Source: Niastella yeongjuensis (GTDB lineage Bacteria > Bacteroidota > Bacteroidia > Chitinophagales > Chitinophagaceae). From it: a DNA stretch of 64,000 nt. The notes beneath the pieces are model-generated. The model ran no database searches, was not told where the DNA came from, and saw only the letters and a list, made by a program, of their open reading frames with translations. The translations under genes and the position numbers were made by a program. The DNA lies in contig NZ_FOCZ01000006.1 of the NCBI RefSeq assembly GCF_900110245.1, positions 497,004 through 561,003 of the forward strand, written 5' to 3'. Shown piece by piece: positions 26,797 to 35,841 of this stretch (its first letter is position 1; every line of letters starts with the position of its first letter).

Positions 26797-27852
26797 ATGG
26801 AATACAGAATATTAGGCCGTTCAGGTCTTAAAGTGTCGACAATCACTCTTGGAACAATGACTTTTGGCGGCGCCGGTAAATTCGCGTCGGTAGGTAGTGT
26901 GGATGTACCCCTTGGCCGCACCATCATTGATTATTGTATAGAACAGGGTGTTAATCTGATTGACACTGCCAATATTTACTCAGCCGGTTTATCGGAAGAG
27001 ATCATTGGGGAAATTCTGAATGGCAAGCGCCCCGGTAATGTGCTCCTTGCTTCCAAAGCAAGAATGCCGCTTGGTACCGGCGCTCCGAACGATGAAGGCT
27101 TTTCGAGATACCACATCATTCAGGAATGTGAAAAGAGTTTAAAAAGATTACGCACCGACGTAATTGATATTTATTATATGCACCAATGGGATGGCCTTAC
27201 TCCACTTGATGAAATGCTGGAAGCACTGGATACGCTGGTTAAACAGGGCAAGATCCGGTACATCGGCAGTTCCAACTTCTCTGGCTGGCATACGATGAAA
27301 GCATTGAGCACCAGTGCAGCCCACGGCTATCAGCGTTTTGTTACCCAACAGATCCATTATTCCCTGGAAGCAAGGGAAGCAGAATATGAATTATTACCGG
27401 TTGGTATCGACCAGGGACTGGGTGCCCTGATCTGGAGCCCCCTGGCCGGTGGCTTACTCAGCGGGAAGTATACCCGCGACATGCAAACCCGTAATGAAGG
27501 CCGTTTTGCAGCGGGCTGGACAGAACCCCCAATCCGGGATTTCGATCGCCTGTGGAATATCGTAGATGTGTTGAAAGCCATTGCTGCTGAAAAACAGGTA
27601 ACACCTGCCCAGGTTGCTTTGGCATGGGTACTGGGTCGCGCGTCTGTTACTTCTTTGGTGATCGGCGCCCGTAACCTCGACCAGGTAAAAGATAACATCA
27701 AGGCGGCTTCGGTAACCTTAACAGAAAAGGAAAGAGAGCGTTTAAATGAAGTGAGCCGCTTGCCTATGCTGTATCCTTACTGGCACCAGGCTGCGCTGGC
27801 AAAGAACCGGTTAAGCCCGGCTGATAAAATTTTACTGGACGAACATATCTGA
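26797..27852 (+). CDS. Aldo/keto reductase
   Basis: 351 residues, cytoplasmic TIM-barrel NADPH oxidoreductase. The catalytic tetrad is visible as Asp56 (NLIDTANIY), Tyr61, Lys87 (LLASKARM) and His129 (IYYMHQWDG). The segment IRYIGSSNFSGW and the C-terminal SLVIGARNLDQVKDNI (NADP binding) are typical of the YghZ/general-stress-69-like branch. Substrates of such enzymes are sugars, ketones and aldehydes; none can be assigned. It is divergent from the PUL B regulator and convergent with pirin, and appears monocistronic. Confidence 0.92.
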   Translation: MEYRILGRSGLKVSTITLGTMTFGGAGKFASVGSVDVPLGRTIIDYCIEQGVNLIDTANIYSAGLSEEIIGEILNGKRPGNVLLASKARMPLGTGAPNDEGFSRYHIIQECEKSLKRLRTDVIDIYYMHQWDGLTPLDEMLEALDTLVKQGKIRYIGSSNFSGWHTMKALSTSAAHGYQRFVTQQIHYSLEAREAEYELLPVGIDQGLGALIWSPLAGGLLSGKYTRDMQTRNEGRFAAGWTEPPIRDFDRLWNIVDVLKAIAAEKQVTPAQVALAWVLGRASVTSLVIGARNLDQVKDNIKAASVTLTEKERERLNEVSRLPMLYPYWHQAALAKNRLSPADKILLDEHI

Positions 27853-27856
27853 TTAT

Positions 27857-27976
27857 GAAGTAGGAAGTAGGAAGTAGGAAGTAGGAAGTAGGAAGTAGGA
27901 AGTAGGAAGTAGGAAGCTCGCGAATTTTCTTTCTTCCTACCTCCTACCTCTTACCTCCTACTTCTTCCCTCCTATT
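27857..27976. repeat. Heptad repeat array with inverted counterpart at a convergent gene junction
   Basis: Eight perfect tandem copies of GAAGTAG (27857-27912) begin 4 bases after the aldo/keto reductase stop. After a 13-base spacer the complementary type (CTTCCTAC, CTCCTAC, CTCTTAC, CTCCTAC and variants) fills 27926-27976 up to and slightly into the end of the pirin gene. Transcripts from either side could fold into a long hairpin and act as a bidirectional terminator. Confidence 0.85.
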
Positions 27977-28685
27977 TCTGATTGATCGGTGTTTCTATGA
28001 TCAAAAACTCGCTGGATTCCCTGCACTCGATCTCGAAATGAGACGTATCCCAAATTCCCAGCGCATCCCTGGTAAATACCGGAATGCGGTTAACCATTAT
28101 ATCGCCGGAAATAACAAACACAAACACACACATATTTTCCTTGTTAAGGTTGTGCCTGACTATTTCATTTTTATCAAAGGCCCCCAGTAACAATTTTGCA
28201 TTCTGATTGATCCAGCAATGTTTTAATCCTTCTTCGCCGGAAATAATAGTGGTCAGTTTATTTTTCCGGCTTTCAACCGGAAAACTGCGTTGCTGATAAC
28301 GAGGTATAATATTCTGCTGTTTGGGTTGGATCCAGATCTGGAGAAAATTCACGTCTTCCTCGCCGATATTATATTCCTCATGTTTCAAACCGCTGCCTGC
28401 ACTCATGATCTGCACACCGCCTGCTTCAATTACGGTACTATAACCCATCGAGTCTTTATGATTCATTTTACCCTTCAGTAAAATAGAAATGATCTCCATG
28501 TTTATATGCGGGTGAACGCCAAACCCTTTTCCAGGTTCCACATAATCGTCGTTAAAAGCAACGAGAGTGCCAAATGCACTTTTTAATGGATGATAATAAT
28601 CGCTGAAGCTGAAATAGAAATTGCTTTTTAACCAGCCAATATCTTTCTTACCTCTTTCTTTACCACTGAAAAAATGAGTTTGCAT
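27972..28685 (-). CDS. Pirin family protein (bicupin)
   Basis: 237 residues, cytoplasmic. The N-terminal cupin shows GFGVHPHINMEIISILLKGK, with the paired His and the Glu metal ligands of pirins such as E. coli YhhW, followed by the second ligand block SAGSGLKHEEYN. Some members open flavonols (quercetin 2,3-dioxygenase activity); others have no known substrate. The second cupin (about 150-235) is degenerate, as is usual. The gene is divergent from the SDR at 28816 and shares its 130-base promoter region, which holds the AraC-type direct repeats. Confidence 0.92.
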   Translation of the reverse strand: MQTHFFSGKERGKKDIGWLKSNFYFSFSDYYHPLKSAFGTLVAFNDDYVEPGKGFGVHPHINMEIISILLKGKMNHKDSMGYSTVIEAGGVQIMSAGSGLKHEEYNIGEEDVNFLQIWIQPKQQNIIPRYQQRSFPVESRKNKLTTIISGEEGLKHCWINQNAKLLLGAFDKNEIVRHNLNKENMCVFVFVISGDIMVNRIPVFTRDALGIWDTSHFEIECRESSEFLIIETPINQK

Positions 28686-28728
28686 AACAAGTATTAAATT
28701 ATAAAATAGAAAGGTACCTATTTTCCCC

Positions 28729-28767
28729 GCCTTTTAAACAAACAAAAAAAAGCCTTTTAAACAAAAC
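28729..28767 (+). promoter_or_regulatory. AraC-type direct repeats upstream of the SDR-AraC operon
   Basis: GCCTTTTAAACAAA occurs at 28729 and 28752, 23 bp apart, in direct orientation. The second copy ends about 51 bases before the SDR ATG and 27 bases before a CTTTG that fits the Bacteroidota -7 TTTG core. The same element with the same spacing lies upstream of the paralogous operon at 61062-61100. Confidence 0.7.
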
Positions 28768-28815
28768 AGCCCGGCATCATTCTATGCCACCTTTGTATAC
28801 GAAAAAACAGTGGAT

Positions 28816-29832
28816 ATGGAATCAATACAACATTTACAATACCCTGTCCAGTCAGGGTTTAATGCAGCCTCCACTACAGATGAGGTTATCGCAGGCATCG
28901 ATCTTACGGGAAAAACAGCTATCGTAACAGGCGGTTATGCCGGTATTGGGTTGGAAACCGTAAAAACTTTTGTCCGGGCCGGGGCACAGGTAATTGTACC
29001 GGCGCGGGATCTGGCTAAGGCCCAGGCCAATTTGAAGGGCGTTGAACGGGTAACCATCGAAACTATGGATCTTATAAACCCATCTTCGATCATTGCTTTT
29101 GCCAGCAAATTCCTGGCTCTGAACAATCCCCTGCATATACTGGTTAATAATGCGGGTATCATGTGGACGCCCCTGCAGCGCGACGCCCGCGGTTACGAAT
29201 CGCAGTTTGCCACCAACCACCTGGGCCATTTTCTGCTCACCGTACACCTATGGCCGGCTTTAAAAAACGCCCACGGGGCAAGGGTTGTCAACCTTTCTTC
29301 ACGTGGCCATTTTGCTTCGCCGGTGCATTTTGAAGACCCTAATTACGAACACAGACCTTATGATCCGCAAACGGCATACGGACAGTCGAAAACGGCTAAT
29401 ATTCTTTTTTCTGTTGAACTGAACAAACGGGCACAGGCTTACAACGTGCGATCGTACTCCGTACACCCCGGCGCCATAGTAGATACCGACCTGAAAAGAA
29501 CGATGTCGATGGAAAAACTGATCGAAATGGGTGTGGTGGATAAGGATGGCAACCCGGTACATGACATCTCCAGAGGGTTAAAAACAGTTGCGCAAGGCGC
29601 TGCCACCTCAGTATGGTGCGCAACCAATCCTATACTGGAAGATAAAGGCGGCGTATATTGCGAAGACAATAACATTGCCGCACTGCACACCGGCGGGCAG
29701 GATGTCAGTGATTCGGTAAACAGAACAAGGTTCAATGCCAAAGGTGTAATGGAGTATGCCATCAATGAAACCAATGCGAAAAAATTGTGGACGTTAAGCG
29801 AGCAGTTAACCAATAGCTCCTTTAATCTATAA
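28816..29832 (+). CDS. Short-chain dehydrogenase/reductase (retinol-dehydrogenase-like)
   Basis: 338 residues from the ATG at 28816 (a GTG lies two codons upstream). Rossmann motif TGGYAGIG near residue 38, NNAGIMW in the middle, a catalytic Ser in VNLSSRGH, and catalytic Tyr-x-x-x-Lys in TAYGQSKTAN. The extended length and HPGAIVDTDL tail resemble WW-domain oxidoreductase/retinol-dehydrogenase-like SDRs. An NAD(P)-dependent alcohol/ketone reaction on a small molecule is expected. It is the first gene of a two-gene operon with an AraC regulator starting 5 bases after its stop. Confidence 0.92.
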   Translation: MESIQHLQYPVQSGFNAASTTDEVIAGIDLTGKTAIVTGGYAGIGLETVKTFVRAGAQVIVPARDLAKAQANLKGVERVTIETMDLINPSSIIAFASKFLALNNPLHILVNNAGIMWTPLQRDARGYESQFATNHLGHFLLTVHLWPALKNAHGARVVNLSSRGHFASPVHFEDPNYEHRPYDPQTAYGQSKTANILFSVELNKRAQAYNVRSYSVHPGAIVDTDLKRTMSMEKLIEMGVVDKDGNPVHDISRGLKTVAQGAATSVWCATNPILEDKGGVYCEDNNIAALHTGGQDVSDSVNRTRFNAKGVMEYAINETNAKKLWTLSEQLTNSSFNL

Positions 29833-29837
29833 GTAAC

Positions 29838-30638
29838 ATGGGACAACCGGAAACGTTATATCAAAGCAAGGTATTCCTATCGTGCAAGCGGGAAAAAGAG
29901 TATACCCGTGAACTGGTGCTCGACCAGCACGCGCTTTCGCATATTGTCACTGGCATTTTTTCCATTACCGATGCCCGGGCAACCTACACTTTTCATCCCG
30001 GCCAAACCGTCATCGTGCCAAGAAATCTGCCTTTACGGGTAGCCAAAATACCGGCAGCCGATGAACCTTTCCGGTCTGTTTCTATTTATTATTCGGCTGG
30101 CATGTTGCAGCAATTTTATGCAGCGCATCCCGTGAATACCACGCCACATCAACCCGCCAATTTTATGGCGATACCGTCACATCCGTTGCTGGAAAGCGTG
30201 TTCAACAGCCTCTTGCCTTATTTTGAATTGGAGGATGGTCTGCCGAACGGGCTGGCGGAATTAAAAATACAGGAAAGCCTCACCGTATTGAACAATGTGG
30301 CCCCGCAGGCAGGCCAGTTACTGGGTTCTTTGCAGGAACCGGGCAAGGTTGACCTCGTCAGTTTCATGGACCAGCACTTTATGTACAACCTGCCCCTGGA
30401 AAAATTCGCCTACCTCACCGGACGCAGCTTAACCACTTTTAAAAAAGATTTTAAAACAGTGTTTAAGGATACACCGGGCAGGTGGTTAACAGCTAAACGC
30501 CTGGAGCTTGCCCATTATCAATTATCCATACAAAAAAGAAAACCATCTGATATCTACCTCGATGCGGGATTTGAAAACTTTTCGCATTTTTCATTTGCCT
30601 TTAAAAAGAAGTTCGGCCATAGCCCCGCTAATTTGTAA
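29838..30638 (+). CDS. AraC family transcriptional regulator, paralogue of the one at 59246
   Basis: 266 residues. The N-terminal 150 form a cupin-like domain in which SITDARATYTFHPGQTVIVP resembles the ExsA/AraC_6 type. Residues about 168-266 hold the DNA-binding domain: LEKFAYLTGRSLTTFKKDFK and SDIYLDAGFENFSHFSFAFK, ending FGHSPANL. About half of this domain is identical to the regulator at 59246, which has the same operon position after a reductase gene. The upstream SDR is the probable target, through the direct repeats at 28729-28767. Autoregulation follows from the operon structure. Confidence 0.92.
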   Translation: MGQPETLYQSKVFLSCKREKEYTRELVLDQHALSHIVTGIFSITDARATYTFHPGQTVIVPRNLPLRVAKIPAADEPFRSVSIYYSAGMLQQFYAAHPVNTTPHQPANFMAIPSHPLLESVFNSLLPYFELEDGLPNGLAELKIQESLTVLNNVAPQAGQLLGSLQEPGKVDLVSFMDQHFMYNLPLEKFAYLTGRSLTTFKKDFKTVFKDTPGRWLTAKRLELAHYQLSIQKRKPSDIYLDAGFENFSHFSFAFKKKFGHSPANL

Positions 30639-30641
30639 AAA

Positions 30642-30779
30642 GGCAGAAGAAGGGCAGAAGGCAGAGGGCAAAAAGAAATACATTAAAAAGAAGATCCCAA
30701 GGTCAGAAACAACCTTGGGATCTTTATTTCGATATAATCATATATTTGAATCTCTGCCCTCTGCCTTCTGCCCTCTGCC
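30642..30779. repeat. Heptad repeats flanking a hairpin at a convergent junction
   Basis: Left side: GGCAGAA (30642), a 4-base break, then GGCAGAA, GGCAGAG, GGCAAAA (30653-30673). Right side: CTCTGCC, CTCTGCC, TTCTGCC, CTCTGCC (30752-30779), the reverse-complement type, ending against the stop codon of the next gene. The terminator hairpin lies between them. Confidence 0.85.
30691..30724. terminator. Bidirectional intrinsic terminator
   Basis: Perfect 12-bp stem AAGATCCCAAGG / CCTTGGGATCTT with a 10-base loop. T-rich sequence follows on both strands (TTTATTT on plus, CTTTTTAATG on minus), so it can end transcripts of the AraC gene and of the GH71/99-like gene. Confidence 0.88.
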
Positions 30780-30780
30780 C

Positions 30781-32040
30781 TTACGGCATCGGCGGTGTTG
30801 GCCGCACGGCCGTTAATGCAATCTCTTTCTTAAACATCTTCCCACCGTCTTGTGTCAATCGTAAATAGTAATCGCTTGAACATTTAGTGCCGTCTTCATC
30901 GAGCGCCACAAAACCTGAGCCTGCCGGCACATCGTTGGCCGTTTCGGCGGTTTTGGCGATCTGGTTGCCTTCATTGTATTCATCGAACATACTGATATAA
31001 ATTCCCTGGCAGCCGAGGCGGGTCATATTATAAAACTGTCGCCACATAAAATCGCCATGCGCGCGGTGCCGCGATTGCAGGTCACCCGGTAAAACACATG
31101 GCTGATAGTCGATGCCGTTCTTTTTGCAATACGCCAGATCGGGCGTGTTTACGGTTGCAAAGAAATTATCAGCTTCCGATGCTTTTGAAATACGGCCCAC
31201 CATCCAGGGCGATAACATGTTGAAGGCTTTATATACATCCAGAAAACCCGGGCGCGAATCGCTGGTCTGGTTCAACCAGTGCGTTGGCACGCCACCGATC
31301 ACATAACAACCCTGGCCTTTAAACCAGTTGATCACATCGAGACAGGCAGTTGTAGTAAAATCATGGTTGTTGTCATTAAAACCAAAACCCCAGATACATA
31401 CTACAGGTTTTCCATTTTGCTTTGCATAAGCCGATGACTGGGTGTATTGCTTCATTTTGTTTGTCCAGTCGGCTTTGACTTCGGTTTGCATATTCGTCCA
31501 CCCGCTTACATCGTACATGATGTAAAACTTTACGTTGTATTTTTCTGAAGCCGTTTTTACTTTGGCCGTCATGGCATCGCGTACCGGGCCTTCAATACCA
31601 TTTGGGTTGAACCGTTGCAGGGCGGCCACATCGATCTTATACTGGCTCATCCACGAGAACTGTATAGCTACCGTTTGATCGCTGAACGAAGAAAATAACT
31701 GTGCCGGCTGGCCATTGCCCAGGTTGGCAAAATCGGTATTGAACTTATTGGTGTATTCCCGCACATCGGGCCAGCTGATGAACGCCTTATTGGTAGTTGA
31801 GGGCGTAGTGCCCCAGTCCTGGCCCCAATGCCACCAGGCGTTGATGGGAGAGCCGTCGCCTTTGCAGGCAAACCATCCCTGGTAACCCACGGTAATTTTT
31901 CCTACTACATCACCGGGTGGTGAAGGCACCGTATCTTCTTTATTGTCGTTGTCATTATTGTTACTGCCGTTGTCATTGCTTTTACTGCAATACACCAGCG
32001 TAAGCAGGAAAACGATCAGGATAATGTTGTTTCTTTTCAT
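30781..32040 (-). CDS. GH71/99-like glycosidase lipoprotein (PUL C)
   Basis: 419 residues. Lipobox at Cys18 (LTLVYCSK), then an Asn/Asp-rich linker (20-42), and a catalytic domain starting KITVGYQGWFACKGDG. Family GH99 (endo-alpha-mannosidase/mannanase) uses a Glu pair spaced E-x-x-E in an N-E-W-H-E-G-T motif; here MFDEYNEGNQ gives Glu354 and Glu357 at the matching position near the C-terminus. It is therefore a surface retaining endo-glycosidase candidate acting on alpha-mannan-like or related glycans. It is the last gene of the SusC-led operon and has a divergent paralogue at 39331. The substrate is inferred from the family only. Confidence 0.85.
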   Translation of the reverse strand: MKRNNIILIVFLLTLVYCSKSNDNGSNNNDNDNKEDTVPSPPGDVVGKITVGYQGWFACKGDGSPINAWWHWGQDWGTTPSTTNKAFISWPDVREYTNKFNTDFANLGNGQPAQLFSSFSDQTVAIQFSWMSQYKIDVAALQRFNPNGIEGPVRDAMTAKVKTASEKYNVKFYIMYDVSGWTNMQTEVKADWTNKMKQYTQSSAYAKQNGKPVVCIWGFGFNDNNHDFTTTACLDVINWFKGQGCYVIGGVPTHWLNQTSDSRPGFLDVYKAFNMLSPWMVGRISKASEADNFFATVNTPDLAYCKKNGIDYQPCVLPGDLQSRHRAHGDFMWRQFYNMTRLGCQGIYISMFDEYNEGNQIAKTAETANDVPAGSGFVALDEDGTKCSSDYYLRLTQDGGKMFKKEIALTAVRPTPPMP

Positions 32041-32051
32041 AGATGTGGTTT

Positions 32052-33203
32052 TTATTTTTCTACCAGTCTTAGATCATCCAAACCCAATGCCACATCAGCA
32101 TGCGTTTTACCGGTTGTCCATAAATAAAGCCGGAAGAAGTTAAAGGCGCTGAGTTTGGGTCCGCCGTCGCCGCTGCTTTCGCCGGCATCACTGAAGTTCA
32201 GCGTGATTTCATTCCAGCCATTTTTCAAATTGGGCAACAGCGTGGCCAGGTTCCAGGAATATTCGTTTTTGTCGCTTTCACCCGAGCTGGTCAGTTCAAA
32301 CTGGCCATCAGCTTTTATCTGGCTGATATCGCCAATGTATAACCACATTTTCAATGCGCCATTGGCTTTGGTAAGCCCGGCATTGAGTGCAGCAGGACGT
32401 TTGTAAATAAAGTGCATGTAATCTTCCCCACTTACAATGGAAGCTTTCAGCCAGCCCTGCCCTTCTTTGGCCCCTGGCTTTTCAATGGCGCCTTTGTTAC
32501 CGGCGGTTTCCCAGTTATCGAGGGCATCGGCATTGTTAAACGTTTCCAGCGTTTTGGGTTTTACCCTAAAATGCAGGTCGTCTACACCAATGGCTACATC
32601 GCTATGGGTTTTATTGGCCGTCCACAAATAGATGCGAAAGAAATTAAAGGCATGAATATCGGGCCCGCCGTCATTGGATACATCGGCGGTGCTGAAGTTG
32701 AGTTTTATTTCGTTCCAGCCGTTCTTCAAACCTGGAATGATATCGGCCAGGTTCCAGGCATATTCTCTTTTATCCGATTCATTGGAGCTGGTCAGCTCAA
32801 TTTGTCCGTCGTTGTTTTTCAGGTCAGCCACACTCGATACATAGAACCAGAATACAAACTGGCCATTATCAATGGTGAGTTTGGGATCAACGGGTGCCGG
32901 GCGTTTATAGATCAGGTGCATATAGTCCTCACCTGTTACAATGGAAGCTTTGAGCCAGCCGGCCCCTTCCTTACCCCCCGTTTTTTCAATAGCGCCTTTG
33001 TTTCCGGCCGATTCCCAGTTGTCGATGGCATCAGCCGGGTTAAAAGAAACCAGGGTTGGATCTGGCGGCGGCGGTGGTGGTGGCGGTGGCGGCGGTTTCA
33101 ACCCGCTGGTGTCGCGGCTTGAATAGTTTTCTTTATTGCAGGCTGTGAGTAAAACAACAGCCAGCAACATTGTGCAAACTATTATAGTTAGATATAGTTT
33201 CAT
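32052..33203 (-). CDS. Lipoprotein with polyproline linker and two tandem carbohydrate-binding-like domains
   Basis: 383 residues from the ATG at 33203 (a TTG start lies three codons upstream). Lipobox at Cys22 (LLTACNKE), then a linker with eleven consecutive Pro (37-47), then two copies of a domain of about 165 residues (about 50-215 and 216-383). The copies share most residues, for example DNWESAGNKGAIEK and DNWETAGNKGAIEK, GWLKASIV(T/S)GEDYMH, and WTA/TNKTH(S/A)DVA(I/L)G(V/L)DDL at their ends. The jelly-roll strand pattern and PUL position suggest surface glycan-binding modules like SusE/F. No known CBM family was identified with certainty. Confidence 0.8.
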   Translation of the reverse strand: MKLYLTIIVCTMLLAVVLLTACNKENYSSRDTSGLKPPPPPPPPPPPDPTLVSFNPADAIDNWESAGNKGAIEKTGGKEGAGWLKASIVTGEDYMHLIYKRPAPVDPKLTIDNGQFVFWFYVSSVADLKNNDGQIELTSSNESDKREYAWNLADIIPGLKNGWNEIKLNFSTADVSNDGGPDIHAFNFFRIYLWTANKTHSDVAIGVDDLHFRVKPKTLETFNNADALDNWETAGNKGAIEKPGAKEGQGWLKASIVSGEDYMHFIYKRPAALNAGLTKANGALKMWLYIGDISQIKADGQFELTSSGESDKNEYSWNLATLLPNLKNGWNEITLNFSDAGESSGDGGPKLSAFNFFRLYLWTTGKTHADVALGLDDLRLVEK

Positions 33204-33240
33204 TTTTTGCAATTTGAATTTGTTTAGTTAAATGCAGGCC

Positions 33241-33275
33241 CCCCTCCCAACCTCCCCCCGGTTGGGGGGAGGGGT
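33241..33275. other. GC-rich imperfect hairpin between two PUL C genes
   Basis: CCCCTCCCAACC and GGTTGGGGGGAGGGG flank a short C-run, pairing with a small bulge. It lies inside the operon, just past the stop of the DUF3823 gene. It could attenuate or process the mRNA, or be an interspersed repeat. Confidence 0.5.
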
Positions 33276-33279
33276 TTCT

Positions 33280-33993
33280 TTATTTAGGTATATCGATCTT
33301 AATTATTTCCGATAAATTAGAACTCTTGTCGTCGTTGTTAAACCGAACGCCTACCCGCACATAAAAGGTCCTGCCCCTTACTAAATTGGGGATCACAAAC
33401 TCCGGCGATTTATCGGCGGGCGACATATCGGCCCACTCTTTATTCACCGCAACCTTGTAAACATCTGAATAATCGCGGATGGAAGCGCCCGGCCCTACCA
33501 GGGAGGTCGTGTTTACGTAAGGTTGTATTTCAGCAATGGCAGGCATACCGGCAATGGGCGCCTGCATGGTAAAACGAAGCGTTAATTGATTGCTGTCTAA
33601 CTGGTGGGTGAAACTGTTCAGGTATAAATAAGGCGTGAGGTTGAAATCGTATTTGCTGCCTTTGTCAATATCCATCTCAACCGGTGGCACGGCCCAGAAG
33701 GCACCGCCTTTTATGGATACACGGTAATGGCCTTTAAACAGTTTGGAGTTTTTAAAAGAGCCATCCATTTTCACCGGAATGTCCTGGGGTGCTGGTGTGG
33801 CGCTCCAGCTCAGCTGTTCCAGCCGGATGGTAACATTACCCGTAGCGGTTTGAATATTGTTTTTTGAACCCTGGTCAACCAGGTTGCCTTCCAAAGAAGC
33901 TTCGGGCGCGTCGAAATTGTCTTTTTTCACACAGGAGGCAGCTGCCATCAACATACCTGCTGTCAGAAGTATGGTGCGCAATTGTAGTTTCAT
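33280..33993 (-). CDS. DUF3823-type PUL lipoprotein
   Basis: 237 residues. The signal peptide ends in a lipobox with Cys21 (AAASCVKK). The N-terminal part (EASLEGNLVDQGSKNNIQTA then VTIRLEQLSW, DGSFKNSKLFKGHYRVSIKG) is a transthyretin-like beta-sandwich, followed by a second sandwich ending FYVRVGVRFNNDDKSSNLSE. This two-domain layout matches DUF3823 proteins, which commonly follow SusD genes in Bacteroidota and are presumed surface glycan-binding or transporter-associated proteins. It starts 3 bases after the SusD stop. Confidence 0.85.
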   Translation of the reverse strand: MKLQLRTILLTAGMLMAAASCVKKDNFDAPEASLEGNLVDQGSKNNIQTATGNVTIRLEQLSWSATPAPQDIPVKMDGSFKNSKLFKGHYRVSIKGGAFWAVPPVEMDIDKGSKYDFNLTPYLYLNSFTHQLDSNQLTLRFTMQAPIAGMPAIAEIQPYVNTTSLVGPGASIRDYSDVYKVAVNKEWADMSPADKSPEFVIPNLVRGRTFYVRVGVRFNNDDKSSNLSEIIKIDIPK

Positions 33994-33996
33994 ATA

Positions 33997-35832
33997 CTAA
34001 TAATTTGGATTGTTCGGATAGAGATTGGGGTTCTTGCCTAGTTCGCCGCCCGGCATAGGTTCATAATAAAATTTCTTTTCGAAATTGTAATTGCGGCCAA
34101 AGGTTTCCGGTTCTTTCAGGATAATGTATTTCTGTTCGTCGAAAACATAGTATGGCATTATTCCCTGAAAGCGGGCGTTGTTCAGGATCACATCGGCAAT
34201 GCGCCAGCGGCGGATGTCCCACCAGTAGTGGTTCTCGAATGCCAGTTCCTTGCTTCGTTCATTACGCACTACGTCGATGGTCATATCAGCAATGGTCAGG
34301 GGCGTTGCACCGGCGCGGTCCCTGATCTTGTTCAAGCAGGCAAGCGCATCTGCGGCCTGACCGGTTTCAATATCCGCCTCAGCCCGGTTCAACAGTATTT
34401 CAGCATAGCGGAATTCGATCCAGTGCGTGGTGCTGGTGAAAAGATCTACATCTGCCTGTGGACGGCGATAGTCGATGTACTTGCGTACATAAAAACCGGT
34501 GCGGGTGCGTTCATCGCCGGCCGTACTGATACCGGTTTGACCAATAATGGCTTTGCCGTTGTACATCGTATTGGGATCGCCCGACAACAGATAGCTGCGC
34601 GAGGCAGCAAGTTTGGCCACCTCGGCGGCAGCCGTACCACTGAAGGCAGGATAGATGCCGCGCTGTACATCAAACGTACGGGTGCGCAGGATATCACCAG
34701 GGAAGTAGACGGTTGCTCTTAACCGTGGTTCCAGGCCCTGGAAGGCATCGGTCAATTGACTGTACCGTTTCGGTGTACCATCCGGGTTATTGAAATCCAG
34801 CAAACCAAATCGCTCCACATATTCCAGGGTTGGATAGGCGCGCGACAAAGCATTAGCCGTCATCCAGCGGGGTGAAAAAGTAGCATCCCAGCTATGAGCC
34901 GTACGACTGGGGATGGAATAATTTCTTACCAGGATGTTCTCGGGGCTTTTTTCATCGAGAAAGGCATCCACATAATTCATTACTTTATCTGAATTGGAAG
35001 TATATAAATTGTAATGGCCTTCCAGCAATTTGGCCGCAGCAATGGCCTGGTTGAAATAATCGGCTGCTTTTTCCGGTGCTATGCCAACATACCCCTGCGT
35101 ACGCGCATCGCCGCTTATGAAGTTCTGCGAACCATAGCGGGCAATACTGCCAGCATACAACATGGCCCGCGACTTTAAGGCAGCCGCCACATATTTATTG
35201 GCTCTTTCAGGTGCACTGGTTCCTGATAATAACAGAATGGCCTGATCGAGGTCTTTGCCAATGAAGTTCCAGGTTTCTTCTTCTGTATTGCGGTGCACCT
35301 GCAACTCCTCGATGGTTTGTTCGGGATATTTCTGCACTACCTCTACAATAGGAACACCGCCATATCTTTTTGCCAGCGCGAAATAATAATAAGCGCGCAG
35401 GAAATAGGCTTCCCCGGTAAACTGGTCTATTTTATCCTGGGTAAAATTGGCGGCATACTTCGGCAGCGTTTCAATAAAATAGTTCACCGCGCGGATGTCG
35501 GCATAGGGCCAGTAACCAAAACCACCGCCGATATCCATACCACCCCAGGGGCCCACCATTTCGCCACAGGCTGCACCTGCATGCCAGAAATGTTCCCATT
35601 CATGGTGCAGGTTAAAACCCGGCTGGTTGTCTCGCCCGGTAGGCCGGTATGTAAAATCTTCGATGGGTAATTTTCGGTATACCTGGGCCATATATACGTT
35701 AACACCCGATTCACTGCTGAAGATCTGATCATCGGTAAGCAGGTTCACCGGTTTTATATCGAGCTTCTGGCAGGATGAAACAACAGCCAGCACAGCTAAC
35801 AATACTGTAAATAATTTATTATACATGTTCAT
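33997..35832 (-). CDS. SusD/RagB family lipoprotein (PUL C)
   Basis: 611 residues, lipobox with Cys21 (VVSSCQK). Family landmarks: AYFLRAYYYFALAKRYGGVPIV, the helix EETWNFIGKDLDQAILLL, FRYAEILLNRAEADIETGQ and RNERSKELAFENHYWWDIRR. A loop rich in Gly, Trp and His (about 70-110, HEWEHFWHAGAACGEMVGPW) may shape the ligand site. It forms the lid of the SusC transporter encoded 9 bases upstream. Confidence 0.95.
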   Translation of the reverse strand: MNMYNKLFTVLLAVLAVVSSCQKLDIKPVNLLTDDQIFSSESGVNVYMAQVYRKLPIEDFTYRPTGRDNQPGFNLHHEWEHFWHAGAACGEMVGPWGGMDIGGGFGYWPYADIRAVNYFIETLPKYAANFTQDKIDQFTGEAYFLRAYYYFALAKRYGGVPIVEVVQKYPEQTIEELQVHRNTEEETWNFIGKDLDQAILLLSGTSAPERANKYVAAALKSRAMLYAGSIARYGSQNFISGDARTQGYVGIAPEKAADYFNQAIAAAKLLEGHYNLYTSNSDKVMNYVDAFLDEKSPENILVRNYSIPSRTAHSWDATFSPRWMTANALSRAYPTLEYVERFGLLDFNNPDGTPKRYSQLTDAFQGLEPRLRATVYFPGDILRTRTFDVQRGIYPAFSGTAAAEVAKLAASRSYLLSGDPNTMYNGKAIIGQTGISTAGDERTRTGFYVRKYIDYRRPQADVDLFTSTTHWIEFRYAEILLNRAEADIETGQAADALACLNKIRDRAGATPLTIADMTIDVVRNERSKELAFENHYWWDIRRWRIADVILNNARFQGIMPYYVFDEQKYIILKEPETFGRNYNFEKKFYYEPMPGGELGKNPNLYPNNPNY

Positions 35833-35841
35833 ATGAATCGT

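Noticed and set aside
27857-27976. CRISPR array
   Set aside because: The units are 7 bp, contiguous and without unique spacers.
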